Made by a program: the position numbers and the translations under genes
The notes under the pieces: model-generated
What the model was told of the DNA's origin: nothing
Database searches by the model: none
Seen by the model: the letters and a program-made list of their open reading frames with translations, nothing else
Assembly (NCBI RefSeq): GCF_021735935.1
Contig: NZ_WMDZ01000001.1
Span: 620,001-684,000, forward strand
Length of the DNA: 64,000 bases
Direction: 5' to 3'
Source: Sulfitobacter sp. M39
GTDB lineage: Bacteria > Pseudomonadota > Alphaproteobacteria > Rhodobacterales > Rhodobacteraceae
Shown here: positions 44,452 through 53,453 of the stretch, in pieces
Layout of the letters: every line of letters starts with the position of its first letter
Numbering within the stretch: the first letter of the stretch is position 1

Positions 44452-45795
44452 ATGGCTGGAATTCCTCACGACCATTACGAGCCGAAATCTAACGGAGAGA
44501 AGTGGCTGCACACCCGTCTTCCCGTTGTTGGGCTGCTGTACGACACACTGATGATCCCGACACCGAAGAACCTGAACTGGATGTGGATCTGGGGCATTGT
44601 TCTGACGTTCTGTCTGGCACTGCAAATCGTGACCGGCATCGTGCTGGCGATGCACTACACTCCCCATGTCGATGTCGCGTTCTCGAGCGTTGAACACATC
44701 ATGCGGAACGTGAACGGCGGCTACATGCTGCGCTATCTTCACATGAATGGCGCGTCGCTGTTCTTTGTTGCGGTCTATGCGCACATCTTCCGCGGCCTGT
44801 ACTACGGGTCGTATAAAGCGCCACGTGAAATCACCTGGATCGTCGGCATGCTGATCTATCTTCTGATGATGGCAACCGGCTTTATGGGCTATGTTCTGCC
44901 TTGGGGTCAGATGTCGTTCTGGGGTGCAACGGTTATCACCGGTCTGTTCGGTGCGATCCCGTTCATCGGGGAAAGCCTGCAAACGCTTCTGCTGGGCGGG
45001 CCTGCGGTCGACAACGCCACGCTGAACCGTTTCTTCAGCTTGCACTATCTGCTGCCCTTCGTGATTGCCGGTCTGGTGATCGTGCACATCTGGGCCTTCC
45101 ACACCACCGGGAACAACAACCCCACGGGGGTCGAGGTCCGTCGCACAAGCAAGGAAGACGCAGAGAAAGACACGCTGCCCTTCTGGCCCTACTTCGTGAT
45201 GAAAGACCTGTTCGCGCTGGCCGTGATCCTGGTTGTTTTCTTTGCGATTGTTGGCTTCATGCCGAACTATCTGGGCCACCCCGATAACTATATCGAGGCG
45301 AACCCGCTTTCGACGCCTGCGCACATTGTGCCTGAATGGTACTTCCTGCCGTTCTACGCGATCCTGCGTGCCTTTACTGCCGAAGTCTGGGTCGTTCAGA
45401 TTGCGTCCTTCGTGACCGGTGGCATCATCGACGCCAAGTTCTTTGGTGTTCTGGCGATGTTCGGTGCGATCGCGGTGATGGCACTGGTGCCTTGGCTGGA
45501 CACATCCTCGGTGCGTTCGGGCCGCTATCGTCCCATGTTCAAATGGTGGTTCGCGCTGCTGGTCATCGACTTCTTCGCGCTGATGTGGCTGGGTGCCATG
45601 CCTGCGGAAGAGCCATATGCCAGCTTCTCGCTGATCGCGTCGGCCTATTGGTTCGCATACTTCCTGGTGATCCTGCCGCTTCTGGGTGTGATCGAGAAAC
45701 CAGCGCCGCAGCCTGAAACCATCGAAGCCGACTTTGACGCGCATTACGCGCCAAAAACCGGCGGCACCAAGACGCTGGTCAAGCCAGCAGAGTAA
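44452..45795 (+). CDS. petB: Cytochrome b subunit of the bc1 complex
   Basis: This 447-residue membrane protein is cytochrome b with about eight TM helices and two haem-ligating His pairs in the second and fourth helices (near [18 protein letters not shown] and [20 protein letters not shown]). The Qo-site signature PEWY is in [13 protein letters not shown], and [18 protein letters not shown] marks the CD helix. It oxidises ubiquinol at the Qo site and re-reduces quinone at Qi. The short intergenic spacings on both sides show one petABC operon. Confidence 0.98.
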   Translation: MAGIPHDHYEPKSNGEKWLHTRLPVVGLLYDTLMIPTPKNLNWMWIWGIVLTFCLALQIVTGIVLAMHYTPHVDVAFSSVEHIMRNVNGGYMLRYLHMNGASLFFVAVYAHIFRGLYYGSYKAPREITWIVGMLIYLLMMATGFMGYVLPWGQMSFWGATVITGLFGAIPFIGESLQTLLLGGPAVDNATLNRFFSLHYLLPFVIAGLVIVHIWAFHTTGNNNPTGVEVRRTSKEDAEKDTLPFWPYFVMKDLFALAVILVVFFAIVGFMPNYLGHPDNYIEANPLSTPAHIVPEWYFLPFYAILRAFTAEVWVVQIASFVTGGIIDAKFFGVLAMFGAIAVMALVPWLDTSSVRSGRYRPMFKWWFALLVIDFFALMWLGAMPAEEPYASFSLIASAYWFAYFLVILPLLGVIEKPAPQPETIEADFDAHYAPKTGGTKTLVKPAE

Positions 45796-45806
45796 GGACC
45801 ATGACA

Positions 45807-46649
45807 ATGATCAAGAAAACCTTCCTTTCGGCTGTTGTCGCCTTGGGCTTTGCAGGTTCCGCTGCTTTCGCCGCCGGTGGCGAAGCGCATGTCGAAGACT
45901 TTGACTTCTCTTTCGAAGGGCCGTTCGGGGCCTTCGATGCCAACCAGCTGCAACGCGGTCTGCAAATCTATACCGAGGTCTGCTCTGCCTGCCACGGTAT
46001 GAAGTTTGTGCCGATCCGTACGCTTTCGGATGAAGGTGGCCCCCACCTTCCCGAAGATCAGGTCCGTGCCTATGCGGCGAACTTTGATATCTTCGACGCC
46101 GAGCTGGACGACACACGCCCCGGCACGCCGGTTGACCATTTCCCCGAGTCCGCGTTGGAAACCGCGCCGGACCTCAGCTTGATGGCCAAAAAGCGCGCCG
46201 GTTTCCACGGACCTTACGGTCTGGGGATCAACCAGTTCTTCAAAGGCATCGGTGGGCCCGAATACATCGCGTCCCTGATGATCGGCTACGAAGAAGCGCC
46301 TGCCTGTGCCCCCGAGGATTTCCCCGGCCACTACAACACGGCCTTCCCAAGCGGCGGTATCCCCGAGTCCTGTAAGGACGAGCATGGTCACGCCACAGTC
46401 GAAGGCAGCTGGATCGCAATGGCACCCCCGTTGTACGGTGATGACGTGACCTATAACGACGGCCACGCCTCTGACCTGCACCACGAAGCCGAAGACGTTG
46501 CAGCCTTCCTTATGTGGACAGCCGAGCCCAAGTTGATGGCACGCAAGCAAGCCGGTTTTGCTGGCGTTCTGTTCCTGACACTTCTGTCGGTCCTGCTGTA
46601 TCTGACCAACAAACGTCTTTGGGCCCCTGTGAAGCACAAGGAAGACTAA
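45807..46649 (+). CDS. petC: Cytochrome c1
   Basis: This subunit has a signal peptide ([17 protein letters not shown]), a haem c motif CSACHGM, an axial Met probably in the [11 protein letters not shown] region, and a C-terminal TM anchor [15 protein letters not shown]. It accepts electrons from the Rieske protein and passes them to a soluble or anchored cytochrome c. AAGG lies 9 bases before the ATG at 45807; an ATG at 45801 is too close to it. A hairpin spans the stop codon and a strong terminator follows. Confidence 0.96.
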   Translation: MIKKTFLSAVVALGFAGSAAFAAGGEAHVEDFDFSFEGPFGAFDANQLQRGLQIYTEVCSACHGMKFVPIRTLSDEGGPHLPEDQVRAYAANFDIFDAELDDTRPGTPVDHFPESALETAPDLSLMAKKRAGFHGPYGLGINQFFKGIGGPEYIASLMIGYEEAPACAPEDFPGHYNTAFPSGGIPESCKDEHGHATVEGSWIAMAPPLYGDDVTYNDGHASDLHHEAEDVAAFLMWTAEPKLMARKQAGFAGVLFLTLLSVLLYLTNKRLWAPVKHKED

Positions 46650-46657
46650 TCTTCCTT
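46638..46657 (+). terminator. Hairpin spanning the petC stop codon
   Basis: AAGGAAGA (46638-46645) and TCTTCCTT (46650-46657) are perfect inverted copies around a CTAA loop that contains most of the TAA stop. It could protect the petABC mRNA end or affect stop-codon passage. Confidence 0.4.
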
Positions 46658-46678
46658 CACACGGCCAACACTGAATAT

Positions 46679-46719
46679 AGCCCCCTGATCCCTTCGTGGT
46701 TCGGGGGGCTTTCTTTTTT
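46679..46719 (+). terminator. Intrinsic terminator of petABC
   Basis: AGCCCCC (46679-46685) pairs with GGGGGCT (46704-46710) across a 18-base loop, followed by TTCTTTTTT. Confidence 0.85.
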
Positions 46720-46780
46720 GGGGCAATCGGCTGATCGCCAAACTCGCTGGTAGGACACCGGTACAGAGGGTGACCGTGAC

Positions 46781-47140
46781 TTAGCGGTGGAACCCTGCCA
46801 CGCGGTCAAGCCGCACACCGCCATAGCCCGCAAGCACGGACATCACCGCGGCGGTGGCAGGACCGTAGACGGTTAAACGCACCGGCATGAACAGCTCTGT
46901 AAACCGGTCAGCAAAGCGGCCACCGAACTGCGCAAAATGCGCCATCACGGCTGCGTTGTCCGCATAACGTTCCAGCACAGTGCAGGTGCGTCGGTCGTCG
47001 GACATGTAGAATTCGCAATGCAGCGTACGCGGTTCGTCTGCCTCTGCAGCCTGTACCATTTCCTCAAGCAACGGTTGGACATTGTCGCCCTGACCATCCC
47101 GCACGTCCATCTCGAGGACCCATTCGATAATTTCGCTCAT
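46781..47140 (-). CDS. Putative quinol monooxygenase / ABM domain protein
   Basis: This 119-residue protein has an antibiotic-biosynthesis-monooxygenase-like ferredoxin fold. After IIEWVLEMDVRDGQGDNVQPLLEEMV comes the pattern EPRTLHCEFYMSDDRRTCTVLERYAD, with the family's paired strand and HF (AHFAQFGG) residues. Many relatives need no cofactor and oxidise quinols or degrade haem-like rings, but function is rarely known. It lies between petABC and mtaB, transcribed opposite to pet genes, with AAAGG before the ATG. Substrate and any link to quinones are unproven. Confidence 0.75.
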   Translation of the reverse strand: MSEIIEWVLEMDVRDGQGDNVQPLLEEMVQAAEADEPRTLHCEFYMSDDRRTCTVLERYADNAAVMAHFAQFGGRFADRFTELFMPVRLTVYGPATAAVMSVLAGYGGVRLDRVAGFHR

Positions 47141-47200
47141 GTTAAACCTTTCTCGCTAGGGAATCACCCTAGAGGAGAAAGGTTTACAATCTGCAACGTC

Positions 47201-48457
47201 TCACACAGCCAGCAGATGCCCTGCGTTCTGGCCGGTGATCGTGGCCGAAACGATCGCGCCCTCGGTCTGGTGGGTGGCAAAATGGGTTTCGGTAAATTGT
47301 TCGGTCCGGCCCATGGTGGGGCTTTCCATCAACACCTGATGGGCGCGTCCTTGTTGGGCCGCCAAATGGCGCGCGACCTGCGCGTCACCCGCAGCACGTA
47401 GCTGCGCCGCGCGTTCCTTGATCAGCGTGCCGTTCACTGCGGGCATCCGTGCCGCGGGCGTGCCTTCGCGCGCCGAATAGGGGAAGACATGCAGCCATGT
47501 CAGATCGCAGTCCGTCACCAGCTTGAGCGAGTTATCGAACATCGCGTCGGTTTCGGTCGGGAAACCGGCGATGATATCGGCCCCAAAGGTCATGTCGGGG
47601 CGAAGTTTGCGGGCCTCTTGGGCGAAGCCGATCGCATCGTCGCGCAGATGCCGACGTTTCATCCGTTTCAGGATCATGTCGTCGCCGTGCTGCAAGGACA
47701 GATGCAGGTGCGGCATCAAGCGGGGCTCGGTGGCGATGGCCTGCATCAGATTTTCGTCTACCTCGATCGAATCGATGGAGCTGATGCGCAAGCGCGGCAA
47801 GTCGGGCACCAGCCGCAGGATGCGCATCACCAGATCCCCCAGCTTGGGCGTCGCGGGAAGGTCCGCACCCCAACTGGTCAGGTCCACGCCGGTCAGAACG
47901 ACTTCGTTAAAGCCCTTGTCGACCAGCCGCTTGATCTGATCCACCACGACCCCCGCAGGAACCGAGCGGGAATTGCCGCGGCCATAGGGGATGATGCAGA
48001 AGGTACAACGGTGATCGCAGCCGTTCTGGACCTGCACATAGGCCCGGCTGCGCGTGCCGAATCCGTCAATCAGATGCCCCGCCGTTTCGGTCACCGACAT
48101 GATATCATCGACCTGCAGCGCCTCTGTCTCGCCGATGAAATCAGCCGCCAATCCCTGCCACGTTGCGCCGACCATCTTTTCGGTGTTGCCGATCACCGCG
48201 TCGACCTCTGCCATCTTGGTGAAGGTCTCCGGTTCGGTCTGGGCGGCGCAGCCGGTGACGATCAAACGCGCGTCGGGGTTGGCCTTGCGCAGCTTGCGGA
48301 TGTCCTGGCGGGCCTTGCGCACCGCCTCGGCGGTGACGGCGCAGGTGTTGACGATCACCGCGTCTTTCAGGCCAGCCTGTTCGGCCAGTTCCTTCATCGC
48401 CTCTGTCTCATAGGCGTTCAGGCGGCAGCCGTGATTCGAGAAGATTGGAGCGCTCAT
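47201..48457 (-). CDS. mtaB: tRNA (t6A37) methylthiotransferase
   Basis: This 418-residue radical-SAM enzyme converts t6A37 to ms2t6A37 in tRNAs decoding ANN codons. The N-terminal UPF0004 domain carries cluster cysteines (SNHGCRLN, VNTCAVT, VTGCAAQ), and the radical-SAM cysteines are in CDHRCTFCIIPYGRG. The C-terminal TRAM region (VLMESPTMGRTEQF) is present. Its ATG overlaps the dapF stop as ATGA, so it is second in a dapF-mtaB operon, a pairing common in Rhodobacterales. Length is normal. Confidence 0.94.
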   Translation of the reverse strand: MSAPIFSNHGCRLNAYETEAMKELAEQAGLKDAVIVNTCAVTAEAVRKARQDIRKLRKANPDARLIVTGCAAQTEPETFTKMAEVDAVIGNTEKMVGATWQGLAADFIGETEALQVDDIMSVTETAGHLIDGFGTRSRAYVQVQNGCDHRCTFCIIPYGRGNSRSVPAGVVVDQIKRLVDKGFNEVVLTGVDLTSWGADLPATPKLGDLVMRILRLVPDLPRLRISSIDSIEVDENLMQAIATEPRLMPHLHLSLQHGDDMILKRMKRRHLRDDAIGFAQEARKLRPDMTFGADIIAGFPTETDAMFDNSLKLVTDCDLTWLHVFPYSAREGTPAARMPAVNGTLIKERAAQLRAAGDAQVARHLAAQQGRAHQVLMESPTMGRTEQFTETHFATHQTEGAIVSATITGQNAGHLLAV

Positions 48458-49368
48458 GTCAGGCTTTCCAGAAACGAAGGGGTCAGGACGCCGCTGAAGA
48501 CATGGGCCGACGGGCCGGTCATCCAGACGCCATCCTCGCGCCAGTCGATGTGCAGCGTGCCACCGTCCAGATCAATACGCACAGCGCGTCCTGTCAGCCC
48601 TCTGCGCGCCGCTGCCACGGCCGTCGCACAACTGGAGGAGCCGGAGGCCAGCGTGATGCCCACACCCCGTTCCCACACGCGCATACGGATGTGGTCGGGG
48701 CCGACGATCTGGGCGATCTGCACATTGGTGCGTTCGGGGTAGAGCGCGTGATGCTCGATACCGGGGCCAAAGGCGGGCAGATCAATCGCGTCAACATCAT
48801 CGACAAAGAAGGTGCAATGGGGGTTACCCATGCCGGTGGCAGTCGGCGCGCCGTCAATCGGCAGCTCAAGCGTATCCATCTGGTGTGCCAGCGGAATTTC
48901 GTCCCAGTCAAGCTGCGGATGACCCATGTTGACCGATGTCAGCCCATTGCCGGCATCCCGCGCCGCCAGATCGCCGCGGTCGGTGGTCAGGTGCAGCTGG
49001 GTCTTGCCGGTTTCCTCCATCAGGAACCGTGCGATGCAGCGCGTGGCATTGCCGCAAGCGGCAGAGGTAGAGCCGTCAGCGTTGAAGAACGTCAGATGCG
49101 CATCAGCCGCGCCATTGGTGATCACGGCCAGCTGGTCGAAGCCCACGCCGAACTGGCGATGTCCGATGGCCTGCGCAAGGGCAGGGGTCACCTTCGGGAG
49201 CGCCGGGGTGCCGTCGGTACGCGCATCCAGCACATCTTTCAGGCGCGCATCCAGCACGACTTTTTGGCGCGCATCCAGCACGACGAAATCATTGCCCAGC
49301 CCATGCATCTTCATGAAGGGCAAACCGTTGGTCAGATCACTATACATTCGGCGCATATAACGCGGCAT
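48454..49368 (-). CDS. dapF: Diaminopimelate epimerase
   Basis: This PLP-independent epimerase makes meso-diaminopimelate for lysine and peptidoglycan. Both catalytic cysteines are visible: ADGSTSAACGNATRC and GSSSCATAVAAARRG. The N-terminal MKMHGLGNDFVVLDAR is followed by an unusual 8-residue tandem repeat (VLDAR units). Start is uncertain: ATGs at 49368, 49356 and 49347 all lack a clear ribosome site, and the last gives the shortest leader before MKMHGLG. It overlaps mtaB and diverges from tRNA-Lys. Confidence 0.92.
   Translation of the reverse strand: MPRYMRRMYSDLTNGLPFMKMHGLGNDFVVLDARQKVVLDARLKDVLDARTDGTPALPKVTPALAQAIGHRQFGVGFDQLAVITNGAADAHLTFFNADGSTSAACGNATRCIARFLMEETGKTQLHLTTDRGDLAARDAGNGLTSVNMGHPQLDWDEIPLAHQMDTLELPIDGAPTATGMGNPHCTFFVDDVDAIDLPAFGPGIEHHALYPERTNVQIAQIVGPDHIRMRVWERGVGITLASGSSSCATAVAAARRGLTGRAVRIDLDGGTLHIDWREDGVWMTGPSAHVFSGVLTPSFLESLT
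49220..49291. repeat. 24-bp tandem triplication inside dapF
   Basis: Three units start at 49220, 49244 and 49268. Each begins CGCGCATCCAGCAC and the remaining bases diverge (20 of 24 identity between units one and two). Read in dapF they encode VLDAR plus three variable residues, three times, in frame. Confidence 0.85.
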
Positions 49369-49412
49369 TTGAAACTAATCCAGCGAGAGTGAAATTTTTC
49401 GTAAGTTTCCGC

Positions 49413-49441
49413 TTGACCCCAAGGCCGCACCTTTCTAGATA
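49413..49441 (+). promoter_or_regulatory. Sigma70-type promoter of tRNA-Lys
   Basis: TTGACC (49413-49418) is separated by exactly 17 bases from TAGATA (49436-49441), with the tRNA 5' end 11 bases downstream. Confidence 0.75.
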
Positions 49442-49451
49442 CCCGCCTAGT

Positions 49452-49527
49452 GGGCCGTTAGCTCAGTTGGTAGAGCAACTGACTTTTAATCAGTAGGTCG
49501 ATGGTTCGAACCCATCACGGCTCACCA
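49452..49527 (+). tRNA. tRNA-Lys(TTT)
   Basis: The 76-base cloverleaf has acceptor GGGCCGT/ACGGCTC, D-arm GCTC..GAGC, anticodon stem CTGA/TCAG with anticodon TTT in loop CTTTTAA, T-arm with GGTTCGAACC, and encoded CCA (49525-49527). Confidence 0.98.
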
Positions 49528-49554
49528 CTACTTTCCAGTCTGACTGGAACGGAT

Positions 49555-49584
49555 AAAAACAGCGCCCCTCGGGGCGCTGTTTTT
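49555..49584. terminator. Intrinsic terminator between tRNA-Lys and pxpA
   Basis: AAAACAGCGCCCC pairs perfectly with GGGGCGCTGTTTT around a TC loop, with T-runs on both strands. It ends the tRNA transcript and the pxp operon. Confidence 0.9.
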
Positions 49585-49608
49585 CGTTTCAGGTGTTGGG
49601 TTTAGGGC

Positions 49609-50379
49609 TTAGCCCGTATGGCCTTCAAAACATTTCAGCGCGATCCCGGCTTCTTGCAGCGAGGATTTAACCGCACGGGCAATGTCGACGGCTTCGGGGG
49701 TGTCGCCGTGCAGACAGATGGTATCGATCGCGGCGGGAATTGTTTGGCCGCCCTCGGTCAGAATCGCACCGGCTTTGACCATTTTGACCATCCGTTCGCC
49801 CGCCAGTGCCGCATCGTGAATCACCGCACCGGGTTTAGAGCGGTCGACCAGCGTCGCGTCGTCGTTATAGGCGCGGTCGGCAAAGATCTCTCCGGCCCAT
49901 TTACAGCCAAGCGATTGCACCGCGTCCTGCTGTGCCGTGGCGGCCAGCACCATGACGATCAGATCAGGCGCGACGCTTAGCGCGGCCTCATAAAGGTCAC
50001 GGGCCAGCACCTCATCCTCGGACGCCATATTGGCGAGCGCGCCGTGCAGTTTCAGGTGGCGCACCGATGTGCCAAGGCTGCGCGCCATGCCGACACTGGC
50101 GGCGACCTGATAGCGGACCTGATTTTGCAGCGTGGCCCGTGGCACCAACATGCGGTTGCGGCCAAAACCGGCCAAATCCATGAAACCGGGGTGCGCGCCG
50201 ATGCCGACGCCATTGTCACGCGCCAGCGCCATTGTGGCAGACATCACATCGGCGTCGCCCGCATGGCCGCCACAGGCGATGTTGGCAGAGCTTATGATTT
50301 GCAACAAAGCGGCATCATCGCCCATTTTCCACGGGCCAAAGCTTTCGCCCATATCGGCATTCAGATCGACGGTCGGCAT
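49609..50379 (-). CDS. pxpA: 5-Oxoprolinase subunit A
   Basis: This 256-residue LamB/YcsF-family subunit has the N-terminus VDLNADMGESFGPWKMGDD and the metal-site stretch ANIACGGHAGD, with HPGFMDLAGFGR and LKLHGAL. With PxpB and PxpC it hydrolyses 5-oxo-L-proline to glutamate using ATP. It is the last gene of a minus-strand operon and starts directly after the pxpC stop on the opposite order (TAAATG junction). Length fits E. coli PxpA. The upstream TRAP genes suggest imported substrate. Confidence 0.95.
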   Translation of the reverse strand: MPTVDLNADMGESFGPWKMGDDAALLQIISSANIACGGHAGDADVMSATMALARDNGVGIGAHPGFMDLAGFGRNRMLVPRATLQNQVRYQVAASVGMARSLGTSVRHLKLHGALANMASEDEVLARDLYEAALSVAPDLIVMVLAATAQQDAVQSLGCKWAGEIFADRAYNDDATLVDRSKPGAVIHDAALAGERMVKMVKAGAILTEGGQTIPAAIDTICLHGDTPEAVDIARAVKSSLQEAGIALKCFEGHTG

Positions 50380-51408
50380 TTAATGCTCCTCTTCAAAGGG
50401 GTTGTCGGTGGCAGAGATCGCGCCCCCCACCAGCTGATAGGCCAGCAGGTTGCGGATTTTGGCAGGGTCGCGGACCAGCGGTGTGACCTTCCCGCCAAGC
50501 GCCTTGATATCTTGGCGGTGCTGTGTCTCGAGCGTGATGGCCTGTTCCAGCGTGATGAATTCGAACCGGATCGCGGTACCCGATGCGGCTTGCGCCACGC
50601 GGGGCAGGTCGCGGGGAATCACGGTGCCGATGCGGGGATAGCCGCCGGTGGTCTGGCATTCGCCCATCAGCACGAAAGGTGCGCCGTCGCCGGTGATCTG
50701 GATGTCGCCGGGCACGATGACCTCGGACAGGATGGACAGGCCGCCCTCGGCGCTGAAGCCGGTGACGTCGTGGTCCATGCGCACGCCCATGCGGTTGGCA
50801 CGCGGGTCGCGGGTAAAGGCGGTGGTTTCGAAGCGTTTGCGTTCATCAGCGGTAAAGTGGTCGGTCTGCATGCTGGCCACGACGCGCACGGTGCCGCCAT
50901 CAAAACGACTGTCGCGGGGCAGTTGCAGCCCCGTTTCGCGCGACTTGTCCGCCGCAAGGGGTAGCGCGTCGCCCGCAGCAAGCGGCTGGCCCAGACCTGC
51001 GCTCAGGTGGCTGGCCCGCGCCCCCAGCAGTGTGTCAGAGGCGATGCCCCCGCCCACATGCAGATAGCCATAGGTGCCGCCCGTGGTGCCGCCAATGGTC
51101 AGCTTTGCCCCAGCGGGCAGCATGTGGCTGGCGTTCCAGACGATGGCATCCCCGTCGATGCTGGCGGCCATGGTGGCCCCTGTCAGGGCGATACGGATGT
51201 CGGCGTCGGCCGTGAAGGTCCCGCCGGTGCCTGTCATCTCTATCACGGCAAGCTCGGGCGATTGGCCAAGCAGGGCGGCCCCTTCGTAAAGCGCCACGGG
51301 ATCGGCGGCACCGCCCTTGGTCAGCCCTTGGGCACGCCAACCGGGGCGGCCCATATCCTGTATCGTCAAAGCGGGGCCGGCTTGGGCAATGGTGAGGGTC
51401 GCAGTCAT
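50380..51408 (-). CDS. pxpC: 5-Oxoprolinase subunit C
   Basis: This 342-residue biotin-dependent-carboxyltransferase-like (KipA/AHS2) subunit has QDMGRPGWRAQGLTKGGAADP at the N-terminus, RSHL-like ARASHLSAGLGQPLAAGD, and the conserved GECQTTGGYPRIGTVIPRDLPRVAQ block. It pairs with PxpB; together they activate 5-oxoproline by ATP before PxpA-assisted opening. Its start overlaps pxpB by 4 bases (ATGA), so it is translationally coupled. Older annotation as allophanate hydrolase subunit 2 is superseded by the complete pxpABC context. Confidence 0.94.
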   Translation of the reverse strand: MTATLTIAQAGPALTIQDMGRPGWRAQGLTKGGAADPVALYEGAALLGQSPELAVIEMTGTGGTFTADADIRIALTGATMAASIDGDAIVWNASHMLPAGAKLTIGGTTGGTYGYLHVGGGIASDTLLGARASHLSAGLGQPLAAGDALPLAADKSRETGLQLPRDSRFDGGTVRVVASMQTDHFTADERKRFETTAFTRDPRANRMGVRMDHDVTGFSAEGGLSILSEVIVPGDIQITGDGAPFVLMGECQTTGGYPRIGTVIPRDLPRVAQAASGTAIRFEFITLEQAITLETQHRQDIKALGGKVTPLVRDPAKIRNLLAYQLVGGAISATDNPFEEEH

Positions 51409-52142
51409 GCCAGCACCTCTGTCTCTGCGCCGCCCTGACCGGTTTCATCCGCCGCGGTGATCTTGTCATACTCGGCGCGCGATATGGAGGGAAAGCACAG
51501 CTCGTCCCCCGGTGAGAGGGCAAAGGGCGTGTCGCTGCGCGGGCGGAAGGTCTTGAACGCGGTCTGCCCGATGTGGCGCCAGCCGGTTGGGGAGGCATTG
51601 GTGAAGATAATCAGCTGCCGGATCGCCACGATCAACGCGCCGGCGGGGACGGATTTTGTCAGCCCCTGCTGGCGCGGAATATCCCAGTTCTGCGGCAGTT
51701 CGCCCATATAGGGCTGGCCGGGGGCAAAGCCGATGGTCAGCACCCGTACGCGCGCCTGCGACAGCTGTGCAATCGCCGCATCGGGGTCCAGCCCCGCAAG
51801 CTCTGCCGCTTCTTCCAGTTGCGGCGCAAGGTCGGTGCCATAGACCGTTGGCACATGCCACAGCGTCCGCCCTGTCGGCAGGTCCGAGGTGTACCAGTCG
51901 CGCGTTGCCAGCAGGTCGTGCAGCCGGTCCAGCAGGGTGTCCACCGAAGCCGCCACCAAATCGATCTGCAGGAAGGTGGATACAAGCGAGGTGCTCGTCT
52001 CTGTCACCTCGGGCCAGTCGGCGGCATCCACGGCGGCGCGAAACGACAGGGCGGCGCGGTTCGCGGGCTCCGACATCGTGTCGGCAAAACGCACCAGCAC
52101 GCCGGACAGGCCAACGGTCTGGATCAGGGGGAAGTCGGTCAT
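51405..52142 (-). CDS. pxpB: 5-Oxoprolinase subunit B
   Basis: This 245-residue KipI/AHS1-type subunit begins PLIQTVGLSGVLVRFADTMSE, contains VPTVYGTDLAPQLEE, and has the family motif TIGFAPGQPYMGELP, followed by VPAGALIVA and WRHIGQT. It forms the complex with PxpC. It overlaps pxpC by 4 bases and the TRAP large permease by 4 bases. Proteins of this kind inhibit sporulation kinase in Bacillus (KipI), but with pxpA and pxpC present the oxoprolinase role is far likelier. Confidence 0.94.
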   Translation of the reverse strand: MTDFPLIQTVGLSGVLVRFADTMSEPANRAALSFRAAVDAADWPEVTETSTSLVSTFLQIDLVAASVDTLLDRLHDLLATRDWYTSDLPTGRTLWHVPTVYGTDLAPQLEEAAELAGLDPDAAIAQLSQARVRVLTIGFAPGQPYMGELPQNWDIPRQQGLTKSVPAGALIVAIRQLIIFTNASPTGWRHIGQTAFKTFRPRSDTPFALSPGDELCFPSISRAEYDKITAADETGQGGAETEVLA

Positions 52143-53449
52143 TGGGGCACCTGCCTTAGATTTTCGGGCAGCCAGGTCGCGATGTCGGGGAAGAAGATCA
52201 GGATAAAGACCATCACCACCATGATCAGGAACATCGGCAAGGCGGCTTTGGTAATATACCCCATCTCGTGATCCGTCATGCCTTGCAGCACGAACAGATT
52301 GAACCCGATCGGCGGCGTGATCTGCGCCATTTCAACGACGACCACAACAAAGATACCGAACCAGATCAAGTCGATCCCCGCACCGCGCACCATGGGTTCA
52401 ACCACAGCCATCGTCAGTACGACCGACGAAATTCCATCAAGGAACATGCCCAGCACGATATAGAATACCAGCAGCGCCATCAGCAGTTGAAAGCGCGTCA
52501 GTTCAAGCGCTGCAATCCCGTCCGCCAGCGCACGCGGCAGGCCGGTAAAGCCCATCGACAGTTTAAGAAACGCCGCACCCGCAAGGATCAGCGCGATCAT
52601 GGCAGAGGTGCGCATTGCCCCCATCAGGCTTTCCTGAAAGCTGGTCCAGTTCAGCGACCCCTGCATCAACGCCAGCGCCAGCGACCCCAGCACACCGATG
52701 GCCGCCGCCTCTGTCGCGGTGGCGTAGCCCAGATACATCGACCCGATCACCACCGAGATCAGCCCGAAGACCGGCAGCAGAAAGCGCGAGTTGCGCAGTT
52801 TGGCGGCAAAGCTCATCCCTGTCTCGACGCTGGGGTTCCAGTCCTTCGAGGTCAGCGCGATAAAGGCGACATAGGCCATGAACATCAGCGCCAGAATAAG
52901 CCCCGGCAGGACGCCGGCAAAGAACAGTTCGGTGATGCTTTCGTTCACGGTGACGCCATAGACGATCAGCGCGAGCGAGGGCGGGATCATCAGACCCAGC
53001 GTGGCGGCACCGGCCAGCGTGCCGATGATCATCTTTTCGGGATAGTTGCGCGCCCGCAGTTCGGGGATCGACATTTTACCCACGGTCGACAGCGTCGCGG
53101 CAGAAGACCCTGAAACGGCAGCAAAGACCGTGCAGCCGACGATATTGGTATGCACCAACCCGCCCGGCAATTTTGCCAGCCACGGCGACAGCCCTTTGAA
53201 CATATCCTCGGATAGACGTGTCCTGAACAGAATTTCGCCCATCCAGATGAACAGCGGTAGTGCGGTCAGCGTCCACGAGCTGGACGAGGCCCAGATCGTC
53301 GTGACCATGGCATCGCCGACGGGGCGAGTGGTAAACAGCTCCATCCCGAACCAGGCGACGCCCATCAGCGCCAGACCAACCCAGACGCCGGTGCCCAGCA
53401 AGAACAGCAGCACAGTGATAAACAGAATGATCGCGTAAAGTTCCGTCAC
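52139..53449 (-). CDS. dctM: TRAP transporter large permease, DctM-type
   Basis: This 436-residue protein has about twelve TM helices of the DctM family, with GSSAATLSTVGKMSIPELRARNYP and GTLAGAATLGLMIPPSLALIVYGV as landmarks and PPIGFNLFVLQGMT near the end. It couples sodium-driven uptake of a carboxylate to the binding protein. The GTG at 53449 is chosen because GGGGAG lies 7 bases upstream; a TTG at 53479 would overlap dctQ by 26 bases. It is cotranscribed with pxpB (4-base overlap). Confidence 0.93.
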   Translation of the reverse strand: MTELYAIILFITVLLFLLGTGVWVGLALMGVAWFGMELFTTRPVGDAMVTTIWASSSSWTLTALPLFIWMGEILFRTRLSEDMFKGLSPWLAKLPGGLVHTNIVGCTVFAAVSGSSAATLSTVGKMSIPELRARNYPEKMIIGTLAGAATLGLMIPPSLALIVYGVTVNESITELFFAGVLPGLILALMFMAYVAFIALTSKDWNPSVETGMSFAAKLRNSRFLLPVFGLISVVIGSMYLGYATATEAAAIGVLGSLALALMQGSLNWTSFQESLMGAMRTSAMIALILAGAAFLKLSMGFTGLPRALADGIAALELTRFQLLMALLVFYIVLGMFLDGISSVVLTMAVVEPMVRGAGIDLIWFGIFVVVVVEMAQITPPIGFNLFVLQGMTDHEMGYITKAALPMFLIMVVMVFILIFFPDIATWLPENLRQVPQ

Positions 53450-53453
53450 AGCG

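Noticed and set aside
51405..52142. Allophanate hydrolase or KipI sporulation inhibitor instead of pxpB
   Set aside because: All three pxp genes are adjacent and in order, which fits 5-oxoprolinase; no urea amidolyase or kinA context is present.
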